DNA of 62,131 nt from an uncultured Candidatus Melainabacteria bacterium (GCA_947525005.1 CANNUY010000012.1:1-62131), one strand, 5' to 3'. Shown: positions 25,072 through 35,717, counted from the stretch's first letter. Notes: generated from the letters alone by a model not told the origin. Translations and numbers: made by a program.

Positions 25072-25995
25072 ATGGCAAAAAATCCATCATTTAATGTATA
25101 TTTAAAATCATTTATCGCATATTTATCCGTAGAAAAAAATTTCTCTAATTATACAGTATCTGCTTATAAATCAGACCTAGTTAGCTTTTTTATATGGACA
25201 AACAACATATCGCCTGAAAAAGTTACTTATAACCAGATTAGAGAGTATTTGCATTTTATCCAAAAATTCAATTATAAAAAAACTACAGTTGCTCGAAAAA
25301 TAGCATCATTACGAACTTTTTTCAAATATTTATACAAATCTCAATTCATTGAAATCAATCCAGCAGAAAACATCTCTGCACCTAAGAAACCTAAATCTTT
25401 ACCTAAGTTTTTAACTGATGATGAGATGAACAAAATTTTAGACAACATAAAAATAGATACACCTGCAGGATTAAGGAATAAAGCCATTTTAGAACTTTTA
25501 TCTGCAACAGGAATGCGAGTTTCGGAACTTAGCAACCTAAATTTTGAAGACTTAAATCTAGACGAAAACGAAATAACAGTATTTGGTAAAGGTGCAAAAG
25601 AAAGAATTGTACTCGTATCAGAACGAGCAAAAAAATATTTACTTCAATATATAGATGTAGCTAGACCATTGATTGTAAAAAATGCACCAATGCAAGAATT
25701 GACAGAGTCTTCACCCGTATTTATCAACAAAACAGGATACAGACTTCAAAGCAAAACTATACGTGTTGTAATAAACGATTTAGTAGACAAAATCCAATTA
25801 CCGAAACACGTTACACCACACGTTTTTAGACACAGTTTTGCAACAAGAATGTTAGAACACGGTGCCGATTTAAGAGTTGTTCAAGAACTTTTAGGACACG
25901 CAAGCATTTCTAATACACAGATATACACCCACGTATCAGTACAACATTTAAAAGATGAATATGACAAGGCTCACCCTCACGCTAGACTAGACTAA
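25072..25995 (+). CDS. xerC: Tyrosine recombinase XerC/XerD
   Basis: 307 residues. N-terminal SAM-like DNA-binding domain (10-95) and a catalytic domain with all active residues: R149 (GMRVSEL), K173 (FGKGAKER), H250 and R253 (HVFRHSFAT), H276 (LLGHAS) and Y285 (IYTHV). Length and motifs fit the chromosomal dimer-resolution recombinases rather than a phage integrase. No att-like repeats or cargo flank it, so a housekeeping role at dif is most likely. XerC cannot be told from XerD here. Confidence 0.9.
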   Translation: MAKNPSFNVYLKSFIAYLSVEKNFSNYTVSAYKSDLVSFFIWTNNISPEKVTYNQIREYLHFIQKFNYKKTTVARKIASLRTFFKYLYKSQFIEINPAENISAPKKPKSLPKFLTDDEMNKILDNIKIDTPAGLRNKAILELLSATGMRVSELSNLNFEDLNLDENEITVFGKGAKERIVLVSERAKKYLLQYIDVARPLIVKNAPMQELTESSPVFINKTGYRLQSKTIRVVINDLVDKIQLPKHVTPHVFRHSFATRMLEHGADLRVVQELLGHASISNTQIYTHVSVQHLKDEYDKAHPHARLD

Positions 25996-26051
25996 ATATC
26001 TCAACAACTTTCGCTAATTTAATAACATTTTTTAAGATTACCAGTCAATGA

Positions 26052-29000
26052 TTAAATATTCTGTATTCTTTTATGTCCCAAAGCCCATTTAAAACCAAAC
26101 ATCAAAGCGACACCATTTCTGCCACCATTTCTTATCATAGCTTGAATAAATCCTGTAGCTTCACTATTCCAACATTTTTGCAAACCTATCCCATATTCAA
26201 CATAAGGTTTTATACTCATTTCAGGCAAACGAATATCATTAGCAGTTACTTTTGTTTCATTCAAAATATTCCATACCATACCAATGCAAGCGTATGGTTG
26301 CCAACCTTTTCCGACATTACCCATAAATTTAATATTTGGGTGGAACTGTATTGAATTTAACGGGTCAGAAGATATCTTAACTCCAGAGGCATTTGTATAA
26401 TCAAAAGTATTTACAAAAGTATATGCCACTAACAGAGATGGTTGAAGAATAAATTTACCATTTTTAAATTCAAAGTTATACCCTGTTTTACTACCAACAC
26501 CAGCCATTAATGAGGTATAATTTTCGTTACCATACATCGTATTAGATTCACCATTAGTTGCACCAACATTGATGGTTAACCCAGTAAACAAATTGCCACG
26601 ATAGAAGGTTTGTGTTAAACCTAGTAATCCACCATTAGTAGTTGTAGAAACGCCTGAATATGATTGAGAAGTTCCATTATATCCAATATATGGTGTAATT
26701 ACTGTTCCCCAACCATTTTTAAGTTGTTTATACTTAGTATCTCCACCTATCAATGAACCGTATGATTGAACATCTACTTTTGGACCATTTGCTAACCCAA
26801 TTCTTTCAAAATTTGCATACGGTTGATACCAAACACAACCCATTTTTGAATATTCAGTTTCATATTGCATTGATTGATTTTCAGTAATTGCACAATGATT
26901 AGACATTGTTCGTATTCTCTTTGGTAAAGTCATAAATGAATAATCTGCATGCCTGAACGCATAATTAAATGATTCATTTAAAGCAGAATATGCTCCAACC
27001 TGTGAGTTTACTACACTTGGTAATACAGCAGGGTTAAAATCAGCAGAGCTTTTTCCACTTCCACGAGAGAATAAAAAATATCCATTATTTTTATTATAAC
27101 TAACATCGTACTTAAATATCGGAGCAAACATGGTTGTTTGGTAAGCATTTTCAACATCTTTTCCGACTGTAGTCAAACTTGTTTGAACTTTATCCTTAAA
27201 GTTATCATAAGCAAAAGGGATATATACCTTTTCACCTTTTGAATCAGATAATAAATTTATACCTTTAACATTTATAAGACCATTTACAACTGTTGTTGAT
27301 GGAAGTCTGTCCATAGTTGACTTTTCTAAGTCTACATCTAATAATACATTAACATTTCCGTTTATAATAAATGAATTAGCTGATAAATTATTAACGGTAT
27401 TATTAATAAGATTTAATGTACCTGAATTCATTTTTACGTTATTAAACATACCTTCTGTGTTTGTCGCAAGAAGATTTAAAGTTTTGTTATTTACCTCAAG
27501 AGTACCCTTGATAATAGCACCATTAACTAATGTTAAATCAGTATCCAAAATTTTAGTAGTACCAAGTCCAGAGATTTCTTTATTTAATGTTCCTGATAAA
27601 TTCAATGTTCCTGAATTATTTATGGTACCTGTTAAATTAGTTGTATTCGCATTAACACTACCATTGTTTGTTAAATTCCCAATATTAGCATTAACCGTCA
27701 AATAACCTGTTGTACCTACATTTACATCTTGTGATATCGCTACATTATTAGTAACCGTACCAGTAATATTTGTTGTACCACTTCCTGTGATTTCATTTGA
27801 CAACGTACCACCATTTAGCACTAATGAATTCAAGTTCGTTATAGTACCTGTTAAATTATTTGCATTTGCATTAACAGTTCCGTTGTTTACTAAATTGCCA
27901 ATATTTGCTTTAACCGTCAAATCACCTGTAGCACTTACATTTACGTTTTGAGATATTGAAAGATTATTAATAACCGTACCCATAATATTTGTTGTACCAC
28001 TTCCTGATACTTGAGTAGATAAACTTCCACCTGTTAATATTAAACTATTGTCATTTTTAATTCCATTTGTTGCAATTATTTTATCAGCAGATGTTGTTAT
28101 AGTACCTGTGTTTTCAATTTTATCAGTTGCTGATAACTTTCCTAGTGTATTATCTAATGTTCCAGACACCTTTATTATTGCTTGTGAAATTGTTCCTTTA
28201 TTTGTTGAATCACCAGAAAGTTCAAGATTTCCTGTTCCATCAATTATTCCTGTATTTGTTAAATTTTTAATACTAGAAGTTAAGCCGTTATTTGTAATTG
28301 TGCCTGAATTATTAGCACTTGTTGTTATCTGCAAATTATTATTTACAGTTAATACTCCATTATTTACTAACTCATTTTGAACTAACTCTGATGTTGTTAA
28401 TTTGCCTGTAGAGATAATTTCTGTTTTTCCAGTTCCTGTAATATTTGATACAGAATTTGTATTTTTAATTGTTAAACTACCTTGATTAAAGACTTTTCCT
28501 TCCAAAATAGTATTATCTAATTCAACCTTTGACTCATTACTTGTTGCATTAATTATTAAACCGTTAGCAGTTATTTTTACATCTTTTATAACTAAAGAGT
28601 TTGAATTATCTATTGTTATACCTTGTTTTTCACCTAATATAATAGTTGAAATATTTGTGCCATCTGTTTTTCCAGATATTGTTAAATTGTCAGCCAAAAT
28701 GCCTAAATTTTCTTTGACTGTATATATATCATTTGCATTTGTTGTTGTAAAAGTTTTATCTTTTGAGCCTGCAATAGTATTTTGAACTATCAATGCTAAA
28801 ACATCACCATCAGTTGTATATGTTTTTGTTCCTTCATTTGTTTTTATAACTTCATATCTAATTGAATCATTTACTGATGAACCTTCTGATTTTACAGCCG
28901 ATGTTGTTTCGCTATATGTATCAGTTCTTTTCCAAGCACCAACTTTATCAGACCAATTTGAATTTGCCTTTAATTCATCAGAGCCAAGTATTTCTTTTTC

Positions 29001-32000
29001 TTTAGTGCCAGTTGTTGCGTTTAATTTTATTCCAACTCCACCATTTGTTATTTGAATTGTTTTTGACTCCCAAATATTTTCTGTTGAGGTTTCATTTATA
29101 GTTAAATCAAGTACCCCATTTCCAGATGTACTATCAAAACTATCTGCTTTAGAATTTGTCCAATCAACATCTATATTAGCATTTCCATTACCGTTAATAG
29201 TTGTTATTTTATAATTTGTATAACTTGAATCAGTTGTTGATATTGAACCGTTGTTCAAATCTAATGTACCATCAATCTTTGCTGATGAAGATAAATTTAA
29301 TGTCCCATTTACTGATGTTGTACCATTGCCTAAAATTGCTTTGTCTAAAGTTCCTGATAAATTCAATGTTCCTGAATTATTTATAGTACCTGTCAAATTA
29401 GTTGTATTCGCATTTACACTACCATTGTTTGTTAAATTTCCAATATTAGCATTAACCTTTAAATTACCTGTTGTATCTACATTTACATCTTGTGATATCA
29501 CTACATTATTACTAACCGTACCAGTAATATTTGTTGTACCACTTCCTGTTATTACTTTTGTTATAGTACCAGTACCCAAATTTAAAGTTCCGTTATTTTT
29601 TAATTCAACTCCTAAATTATCGGCATCAATATTTAAAACTCCTGTATTAGTTGCCGTAGTACCTGTAATTTTGCCATTAATAATATTGTTATTTAAAAAA
29701 TTTAAAACTCCATTATTATTAGTTATAACAGTATCGTTTCCTTTTAGGTTTATATCAGAAATATTCAATGTAGAACCTTCGTTTATCACAAACCCAGTTT
29801 TACCGTTCAAATCCAATTCTGAGAGAATAAGTTTGCCTGAAGTATCTGTATTTGACGCACCAACTATATTCAATTTTTTATAAGTTGTTCCAAGATTATC
29901 TGAAGCTTTATAATTCGCAGGAGTTTTGTTTCCCAATTCATCTTCATCAAAAAGATTAAAAGTTTTATCTAGAACACTTCCATCTGAACCCGTTATCTCT
30001 TCCTTTGTCAAAGCAACTAATACATCTGTTATCGTTGCTGTTACGTTTACATCTATCTTAGTAACTTTTATACTAATACTATCATTTGTCGTATCAGTTT
30101 TATCAAGTCCTAATATTCCATAAATATCTTTTGTTGTTGTGATATCCCCAAATATGTCTTTATAATTAGCAGTCGCTGTCAGGTCTTTTCTTTCAACATT
30201 AACAATTTGAGATATTTTACCCGTAACAGATGTCAACTTATCACTCAATGCAAGCTGTAAATTGTCCAAATTATCATTATTTTTTATTATTTGGATTTTA
30301 AAATTTTTATTCAAAATTTCATTAAGTGAACTATCAACAAATTTCAAACTATCTATAGTTATATAACCATTTGAATTACCTTTTGTTGAGAACCCATCTG
30401 CTATATTACCTACAGAATAATTTAGAGTATTATCAACTGTTTTAGAGAAATCTAAATCAATATTATACTTTGCACTTGCACTAGAAGTAAAAGAATTAAA
30501 CTCTGAGAAATTCTGAACCTTACCATCAGCTGTATCAATGACTATATTGTCGCCAACACTGACATTTGCTCCATTTTTAATATCAGCATTCTGATGCAAT
30601 TTTATCACACTATTAGAATCACCTTTTAATAAAACATTATAGCCATTTACACCATTTATATAATCATTTAATAAAATTGTACCTTTTGCTGTTGCATTTA
30701 ATGTAAGAGTTTTACCTGTTGCATTTACATAAATTGCCTCATATCTTTTTGTTGTTCCACCATCTGATGAAACATAGTTTCCTGTAAACTCAGTCAATCC
30801 ATTATTCGCATTGATAATCAAATCTTTCTTAGTATAAATTGCACCACCTAATGCCATATTTTCAACATTATTAGATGAGATTGCAAAATTATTTTTAAAC
30901 ACAGAATTGTCTATTGAATTAATTGTTGCATTATTACTAATAGCACCACCAAATGCACCCATTCCAGAATCTGTGGACTCTGTTTTTGCATAATTGTTTT
31001 CAAACTTACCACTTATAGAGTCAATAATAGCATTTTTATAATCATTATCTGATTTTACAAAATTTGATATTGCACCACCAAAAGCTCTATTTTTAGTTGA
31101 TATAACATAATTACCACTAAATTCAGCTTTTACACTTCCAATTTTTGCAACATCATCATTATCTTTAGACGCTTCAATATAGTTTGCAATAACACCACCA
31201 TTTGCATCGCCTTCATCAGTTTTTACAAAATTATCTTTATAAGTTCCAGATATTGCCGTTGTATTTATAGGAACTATTTCACTCTTGTCATTTAATGTAA
31301 AACCAATCCCTGCAAAAGCATTTCCTTTTCCACTAAGAGAATTAAAAATAACCCCACCACTAGCAGGCATTGCCTTTGAAACAATAGAATTTCCAATGTA
31401 TTTTCCTGTAATACTTTTTATAATGGCCGTACCTTGACACATTTGAATCGAATTCGCAATAATTGCACCAGATGCATGTCTACCATTTAAAGCTCTTGTA
31501 GAATCTATAATAGTTGCTTCTAAACGGTTATTTAGTACTTCTTTTAAATTTATATCTCCAAGACTAACAGTTGTATTTGTGGTACTTACACCTCCATAAA
31601 GGAAATTATAAATAATTCCACCACGAGCATTGTCATTACAGTTGATAGCCGTCAAGTTATTGTCGCTAATATTATTAACAGTTATATTACCATTTTTTGA
31701 TATAACGGTTGCATTACTAACAGGCACTAAAGCTGTTCTTAACAATAAAGAAGTTATATTCGTTGCTTCAACTTTATTTCCACTAATTTGATTAACATTG
31801 AGGTTTTTAAAACTAGATGAAATTTTTTGGTTTTTCTGTAATTCTCTTAAATATAAGACAAATCCTGTTGCAGTATCTGCTTTAATTGTATTGTCATTAA
31901 CTTCCCCAATATTGATATCACCTTCTATACTTGCACCTTGAAGATTTATCACTCCACCACGCAAGAAACTCGCCTCAAATGTGTTATTAGAAATAGAGCC

Positions 32001-33065
32001 TATTTCTATTGAATCAATCGTTCCTCCTACATTTGTAATCAAACCATTGTAATCAGTTTTTGCAGTTATTGTATTTCCTGTTATTTTTCCTATTTCTAAT
32101 AAATTATTAATTGTTCCAGATTCGTTATAAATCAATGCACCTTCAAGATTTTTACTTGAAGCAACAGTGTTGTTAGTAAAATTATCAATCTTTAATTTTT
32201 CTATTGTTCCTAATTTGTTTTGAATAAACCCACCTGTAATCAAACCCTTAACATTAGATATTTTATTATTGTCTACGTTTGTCCACTCTATTTTGTCAAT
32301 TTTACTTCCTTCATTATTTACAATCCCACCGTATATATTCCCACTGTATACATCCGAGCCTGCACTAATTATATTACCTTCAACATTACCTTTTAAGAAT
32401 AACTTCCCAGTAGGAGTTAGTGTACGCCTATTATAAAACAATCCACCATTAACAACTCCATTAGACGTTATTTGGTTATTTTTTAAATCTGTTATTGTAC
32501 CTTGTGATTTTTGTGAGTTAAGATATATTACACCACCAGATATATTTTTACCTTTTATATTTACATTAGAAGAAGCAACACTTACATTATTCAATGTAAG
32601 ATTACAATTCACCATGTAAAGCACAGGACCTTCATACACGCCAGTAGTTGTTCTACCACTAATTGCTACATTTTCAAGGACAATAGTCGCATTTTTATTA
32701 CTTATATTTATACTAGAATTCTTCCCTACATAATTCAAATTTTTAATCGTTAAACTTGAATTATCTATAAACATGAATCTAGAATCTCGTTCATTTATTA
32801 AATTATATCCCTTTCCATCAATTTCAATTGCATTTGTATTAAGATTAATTTTATCAAGTCCTGAAATATCTATATCATTATCTTTTTTAACAAATTCTAT
32901 TATAGTCGGATTTTTTGCATTCTGAATTGCACTTTTCAGCTCAGTGCCAGACGATACAGGGACAACAGTTTCTGCAACAGCATAATCATTAAAAAGAAAC
33001 ATTAATGATATAATTGCTGAAAGTAAAAAAAATTTATTTTTGTCCAGCTTAAATCTTAAAAACAT
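26052..33065 (-). CDS. Giant autotransporter with Pmp-like passenger
   Basis: 2337 residues from the ATG at 33065. The N-terminus FLRFKLDKNKFFLLSAIISL then MFLFNDYAVAE is a signal peptide. The passenger is a long right-handed beta-helix. Its first third carries GGAI (FGGAISN, GGAIYTK) and FxxN (VFKNNFA) motifs typical of chlamydial polymorphic membrane proteins. The rest has Asn/Thr/Gly-rich repeats such as NNGSVNANTTNLTGTINNSG. From about residue 2050 an autotransporter beta-barrel follows, ending GVALMFGFKWALGHKRIQNI. It is therefore a type V secreted surface protein, probably an adhesin. The ATG lacks an SD and lies 9 nt after a TATAAT. Two in-frame upstream starts lack signals. Confidence 0.88.
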   Translation of the reverse strand: MFLRFKLDKNKFFLLSAIISLMFLFNDYAVAETVVPVSSGTELKSAIQNAKNPTIIEFVKKDNDIDISGLDKINLNTNAIEIDGKGYNLINERDSRFMFIDNSSLTIKNLNYVGKNSSINISNKNATIVLENVAISGRTTTGVYEGPVLYMVNCNLTLNNVSVASSNVNIKGKNISGGVIYLNSQKSQGTITDLKNNQITSNGVVNGGLFYNRRTLTPTGKLFLKGNVEGNIISAGSDVYSGNIYGGIVNNEGSKIDKIEWTNVDNNKISNVKGLITGGFIQNKLGTIEKLKIDNFTNNTVASSKNLEGALIYNESGTINNLLEIGKITGNTITAKTDYNGLITNVGGTIDSIEIGSISNNTFEASFLRGGVINLQGASIEGDINIGEVNDNTIKADTATGFVLYLRELQKNQKISSSFKNLNVNQISGNKVEATNITSLLLRTALVPVSNATVISKNGNITVNNISDNNLTAINCNDNARGGIIYNFLYGGVSTTNTTVSLGDINLKEVLNNRLEATIIDSTRALNGRHASGAIIANSIQMCQGTAIIKSITGKYIGNSIVSKAMPASGGVIFNSLSGKGNAFAGIGFTLNDKSEIVPINTTAISGTYKDNFVKTDEGDANGGVIANYIEASKDNDDVAKIGSVKAEFSGNYVISTKNRAFGGAISNFVKSDNDYKNAIIDSISGKFENNYAKTESTDSGMGAFGGAISNNATINSIDNSVFKNNFAISSNNVENMALGGAIYTKKDLIINANNGLTEFTGNYVSSDGGTTKRYEAIYVNATGKTLTLNATAKGTILLNDYINGVNGYNVLLKGDSNSVIKLHQNADIKNGANVSVGDNIVIDTADGKVQNFSEFNSFTSSASAKYNIDLDFSKTVDNTLNYSVGNIADGFSTKGNSNGYITIDSLKFVDSSLNEILNKNFKIQIIKNNDNLDNLQLALSDKLTSVTGKISQIVNVERKDLTATANYKDIFGDITTTKDIYGILGLDKTDTTNDSISIKVTKIDVNVTATITDVLVALTKEEITGSDGSVLDKTFNLFDEDELGNKTPANYKASDNLGTTYKKLNIVGASNTDTSGKLILSELDLNGKTGFVINEGSTLNISDINLKGNDTVITNNNGVLNFLNNNIINGKITGTTATNTGVLNIDADNLGVELKNNGTLNLGTGTITKVITGSGTTNITGTVSNNVVISQDVNVDTTGNLKVNANIGNLTNNGSVNANTTNLTGTINNSGTLNLSGTLDKAILGNGTTSVNGTLNLSSSAKIDGTLDLNNGSISTTDSSYTNYKITTINGNGNANIDVDWTNSKADSFDSTSGNGVLDLTINETSTENIWESKTIQITNGGVGIKLNATTGTKEKEILGSDELKANSNWSDKVGAWKRTDTYSETTSAVKSEGSSVNDSIRYEVIKTNEGTKTYTTDGDVLALIVQNTIAGSKDKTFTTTNANDIYTVKENLGILADNLTISGKTDGTNISTIILGEKQGITIDNSNSLVIKDVKITANGLIINATSNESKVELDNTILEGKVFNQGSLTIKNTNSVSNITGTGKTEIISTGKLTTSELVQNELVNNGVLTVNNNLQITTSANNSGTITNNGLTSSIKNLTNTGIIDGTGNLELSGDSTNKGTISQAIIKVSGTLDNTLGKLSATDKIENTGTITTSADKIIATNGIKNDNSLILTGGSLSTQVSGSGTTNIMGTVINNLSISQNVNVSATGDLTVKANIGNLVNNGTVNANANNLTGTITNLNSLVLNGGTLSNEITGSGTTNITGTVTNNVAISQDVNVGTTGYLTVNANIGNLTNNGSVNANTTNLTGTINNSGTLNLSGTLNKEISGLGTTKILDTDLTLVNGAIIKGTLEVNNKTLNLLATNTEGMFNNVKMNSGTLNLINNTVNNLSANSFIINGNVNVLLDVDLEKSTMDRLPSTTVVNGLINVKGINLLSDSKGEKVYIPFAYDNFKDKVQTSLTTVGKDVENAYQTTMFAPIFKYDVSYNKNNGYFLFSRGSGKSSADFNPAVLPSVVNSQVGAYSALNESFNYAFRHADYSFMTLPKRIRTMSNHCAITENQSMQYETEYSKMGCVWYQPYANFERIGLANGPKVDVQSYGSLIGGDTKYKQLKNGWGTVITPYIGYNGTSQSYSGVSTTTNGGLLGLTQTFYRGNLFTGLTINVGATNGESNTMYGNENYTSLMAGVGSKTGYNFEFKNGKFILQPSLLVAYTFVNTFDYTNASGVKISSDPLNSIQFHPNIKFMGNVGKGWQPYACIGMVWNILNETKVTANDIRLPEMSIKPYVEYGIGLQKCWNSEATGFIQAMIRNGGRNGVALMFGFKWALGHKRIQNI
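27589..27788 (-). repeat. Passenger repeat unit, copy A
   Basis: A 200-nt segment nearly identical to 29350-29549. It encodes the passenger block around TNNGSVNANTTNLTGTINNS. The two copies lie about 1.56 kb apart in the same reading frame. Confidence 0.85.
27841..28006 (-). repeat. Passenger repeat unit, degenerate copy C
   Basis: About 166 nt related to copies A and B but more diverged (encodes LVNNGTVNANANNLTGTIT). It directly follows copy A, indicating stepwise tandem and distal duplication. Confidence 0.7.
29350..29549 (-). repeat. Passenger repeat unit, copy B
   Basis: A 200-nt segment nearly identical to copy A at 27589-27788, with about a dozen substitutions and no gaps over the part compared. 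It is in frame with the gene, so recombination between A and B would delete about 1.76 kb and keep the frame only if the period is a multiple of three (1761 nt, which it is). Confidence 0.85.
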
Positions 33066-33074
33066 AACATTAAT

Positions 33075-33103
33075 ATTATATAATAAACAAAATTGTAATT
33101 CAA
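33075..33103 (-). promoter_or_regulatory. Promoter of the autotransporter gene (near-leaderless)
   Basis: Minus strand TTGAAT (33103-33098), 17-nt spacer, TATAAT (33080-33075). Only 9 nt separate the -10 from the ATG at 33065, and they contain no SD. Confidence 0.5.
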
Positions 33104-33331
33104 TCCAATAGACTATCCTCACTGAGATACAAGGCATTATCAAATTATTTTTTTACAAAAATTTACTTTTATTTTTTATTTTCAAGTATATAATAAGGAT
33201 ATACACAATACAAATCCAACTATATCACGTCAATTAAGTATGAAGCAAAATTCATACTTTTATTTTTTTTAGAAATAAATTATACTTAAACAACAAGTCA
33301 ATATTTAACCATCAAAAACAAGGAGATAAAT

Positions 33332-33967
33332 ATGAAAGTATTATTATTCAATGGTTCACCACACAAAAATGGTTGCACATATACAGCACTAGAAGAAATT
33401 CAAAAAACTTTAAAAGACGAAAATATAGACTCTGAAATTTATCAGATTGGGAACAAAACCATAGCACCCTGCAAAGCGTGTTATGCTTGCAAAAAACTTG
33501 GTAAATGTGTAACAACAGATGATGATGTAAACAATTTTGTTGAATATGCGAAAGATTTTGACGGATTTGTATTCGGTTCACCTGTACATTATGCCTCAGC
33601 TTGTAGTGGAATTGTTTCATTTTTAGATAGAGCATTTTTCGTTAACTCTGCTAGTGGCAAAAAAGCATTTGAACATAAACCTGCTTTTGCAGTCGCAAGT
33701 GCTAGAAGAGCAGGAACAACAGCTACTCTTGATCAATTAAACAAATATTTCACCATTACAGAAATGCCTGTTATTTCAGGACGATATTGGAATATGGTTC
33801 ACGGAAACACCCCTGATGAAGTTAAACAAGACCTTGAGGGTTTACAAAATATGAGAATCCTTGCTCGCAATATGGCTTGGTTTTTAAAACTTAGAGAACA
33901 AGGTGAAAAAGCAGGTATTAAACCACCTGTTAGAGAAGACGTTATTAAAACAAATTTTATTAGATAA
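33332..33967 (+). CDS. NAD(P)H-dependent FMN reductase-like flavoprotein
   Basis: 211 residues with a flavodoxin-like fold. The start MKVLLFNGSPHKNGCTYTALE contains the phosphate-binding GSPHKNGCT loop for FMN. A Cys-rich segment CKACYACKKLGKC near 48-60 and GSPVHYASACSG near 86-97 are typical of the iron-sulfur flavoprotein/YwqN-type oxidoreductase family. Soluble; substrate not predictable. A strong AAGGAG lies 7 nt upstream. It ends 18 nt from the convergent SulP gene. Confidence 0.88.
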   Translation: MKVLLFNGSPHKNGCTYTALEEIQKTLKDENIDSEIYQIGNKTIAPCKACYACKKLGKCVTTDDDVNNFVEYAKDFDGFVFGSPVHYASACSGIVSFLDRAFFVNSASGKKAFEHKPAFAVASARRAGTTATLDQLNKYFTITEMPVISGRYWNMVHGNTPDEVKQDLEGLQNMRILARNMAWFLKLREQGEKAGIKPPVREDVIKTNFIR

Positions 33968-33985
33968 TCTTAAATAATAAAAATT

Positions 33986-35599
33986 TTAATGATGCTGTTG
34001 GTTTTGTAATTTTTCTTTTGCATAATTAACAGCATCAATTTCTGTATAAAAAACCTTGTCTTCACCAATCTGATTGATTATTTTATGACGTTTCAGTTGC
34101 TTAAACAATCTTGAATTATTTATCACAAGCAATATATTAACTTTTTGTGATTGCAACCTTGTAATAATATCCTCAAATGCAAAAATTGCTGATATATCAA
34201 ACAAATCATTTGAACTATAATCTAATATCAAATATTTTGTACCCCAAACTTCTTCAAATTGAGAAATAAGCTGAGTTGCAGACCCAAAGAAGAATTGACC
34301 ATCGATGTGTACAACACGGATTTTATGTTTATAATCTTTTTGTAATTGTTTTTCAAAATCTGCAATATCTTTATCGTAAATATGTTTATGGATAAGTTTT
34401 GTTTTGTCAGCAGTTCTTTTTGCAAACAATAAAGCCGCACAAGTTATACCAACTCCAACTGCTATAATCAAATTATAGAATACCGTCAAGGTAAAAACTA
34501 AACATAGCACATACAAATCATCTTTTGGTGCAAATTTAATTACCTTTAATAATTTCACATCAATAATATCATAACCAATTTTAATCAAAATTCCTGCTAA
34601 AACAGCCAACGGAATTTCAGCAACAAACCCTGATAAATTAAACAACAAAATAATCAAAATAAACGCACTAAAAATTGGAGCTAATCTTGATATCGCACCT
34701 GAATTTATAGACGCAACTGTTCTCATAGTTGCAGCAGAGCCTGGTAGCGAGCCTGTTAAACCACAAACAACATTACCAATACCTTGTCCAAATAGCATAC
34801 GTTTTGAAGAAGTTTTTGTCTTCATAAGAGAATCCGAAACCAAAAGAGTTAATAAACTTTCTGCAGATAAAACAATAGCTAACATCACTGCATAATTAAA
34901 GTAGGTAATTATATTATGCAAACATAAATTAGGTAAAATCACTTTTGGTATAGAAAGAGAAATAGTATTGATTTTTTCAACATTCAACCCCAACTTCATT
35001 GATAACAATGTGCAAATTACCAATGCTATAGCTTGAGAAGGAAGGATTTTATTAAATCTTTTAGGAACAGCAAATACAATCAACAAAGTTAATCCACCAA
35101 TAAAAAGTGCATCAAAATTAATTGAATGTAAATTGACTACAAATGCCTCAATACTTGTAATAGTGTTAGACATAATCGGGTGTCCCAACAATGGATTGAG
35201 TTGCATAATCATAATGATTATCCCGATACCGTTCATAAATCCAGATATAACAGGATATGGAACATATTTAACCATTTCAGAAAGAGATGTTAAAGAAAGT
35301 ATCACCTGTAACAATCCTGCCAACACAATAATTAAGATAATGGACGAAATATCAGCATTAAGAGCATGCATAATAGATGCAACAACAATAGTAACTGGTC
35401 CAGTAATTCCTGAAATCAAAGGAATTTTAACACCTAATATACTAGAAACCAGTGATAATATTATCGCACCCCAAACACCTGCTGAAACACCAAATCCAGT
35501 TGCCACACCAAATGCTAATGCCTGAGGTAGTGCTATTATTGCAGAATTTAATCCACCTAATATATCGCCTGTAATAAGCTTTAATCTCGTCTTAATCAT
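33986..35599 (-). CDS. SulP family anion transporter with STAS domain
   Basis: 537 residues. About 10-12 transmembrane helices in residues 1-410, including the SulP blocks ALPQALAFGVATGFG near 24-38 and GLTGSLPGSAATMRT near 279-293, then a cytosolic STAS domain (about 420-530: VVHIDGQFFFGSATQL, YLILDYSSNDLFDISA). The family moves sulfate, bicarbonate, dicarboxylates or other anions by uniport, symport or exchange. Substrate cannot be read from sequence. The ATG has no SD and lies 7 nt after TATTAT. Confidence 0.9.
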   Translation of the reverse strand: MIKTRLKLITGDILGGLNSAIIALPQALAFGVATGFGVSAGVWGAIILSLVSSILGVKIPLISGITGPVTIVVASIMHALNADISSIILIIVLAGLLQVILSLTSLSEMVKYVPYPVISGFMNGIGIIIMIMQLNPLLGHPIMSNTITSIEAFVVNLHSINFDALFIGGLTLLIVFAVPKRFNKILPSQAIALVICTLLSMKLGLNVEKINTISLSIPKVILPNLCLHNIITYFNYAVMLAIVLSAESLLTLLVSDSLMKTKTSSKRMLFGQGIGNVVCGLTGSLPGSAATMRTVASINSGAISRLAPIFSAFILIILLFNLSGFVAEIPLAVLAGILIKIGYDIIDVKLLKVIKFAPKDDLYVLCLVFTLTVFYNLIIAVGVGITCAALLFAKRTADKTKLIHKHIYDKDIADFEKQLQKDYKHKIRVVHIDGQFFFGSATQLISQFEEVWGTKYLILDYSSNDLFDISAIFAFEDIITRLQSQKVNILLVINNSRLFKQLKRHKIINQIGEDKVFYTEIDAVNYAKEKLQNQQHH

Positions 35600-35606
35600 A
35601 GGGTTT

Positions 35607-35635
35607 ATAATAACATAAAAGTAATCTTTTGTAAT
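35607..35635 (-). promoter_or_regulatory. Promoter of the SulP gene (leaderless)
   Basis: Minus strand ATTACA (35635-35630), 17-nt spacer, TATTAT (35612-35607), then 7 nt (AAACCCT) to the ATG at 35599. No SD. Confidence 0.45.
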
Positions 35636-35717
35636 ATTTCATTATATTTCATAACAATTAAGCAATTAATTATATTTAGGCGTTTTATATAACTGTCAAT
35701 AATATAGGAATGTGTGT

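Noticed and set aside
27589..29549. Repeats considered as a CRISPR array or tandem satellite
   Set aside because: The units are about 200 nt, in frame, and encode beta-helix turns; there are no uniform spacers.
29251..29883. A 210-codon open frame on the plus strand inside the autotransporter gene
   Set aside because: It is the mirror of the Asn/Thr/Gly-rich repeats of the minus-strand gene, Val/Phe/Pro-rich by consequence, with no SD. Other plus-strand frames at 27457, 28048 and 29926 are of the same kind.
25072..33065. Xer recombinase plus giant gene as an integrated element
   Set aside because: The recombinase has the size and motifs of housekeeping XerC/D; no att repeats, tRNA target or phage genes flank the region.
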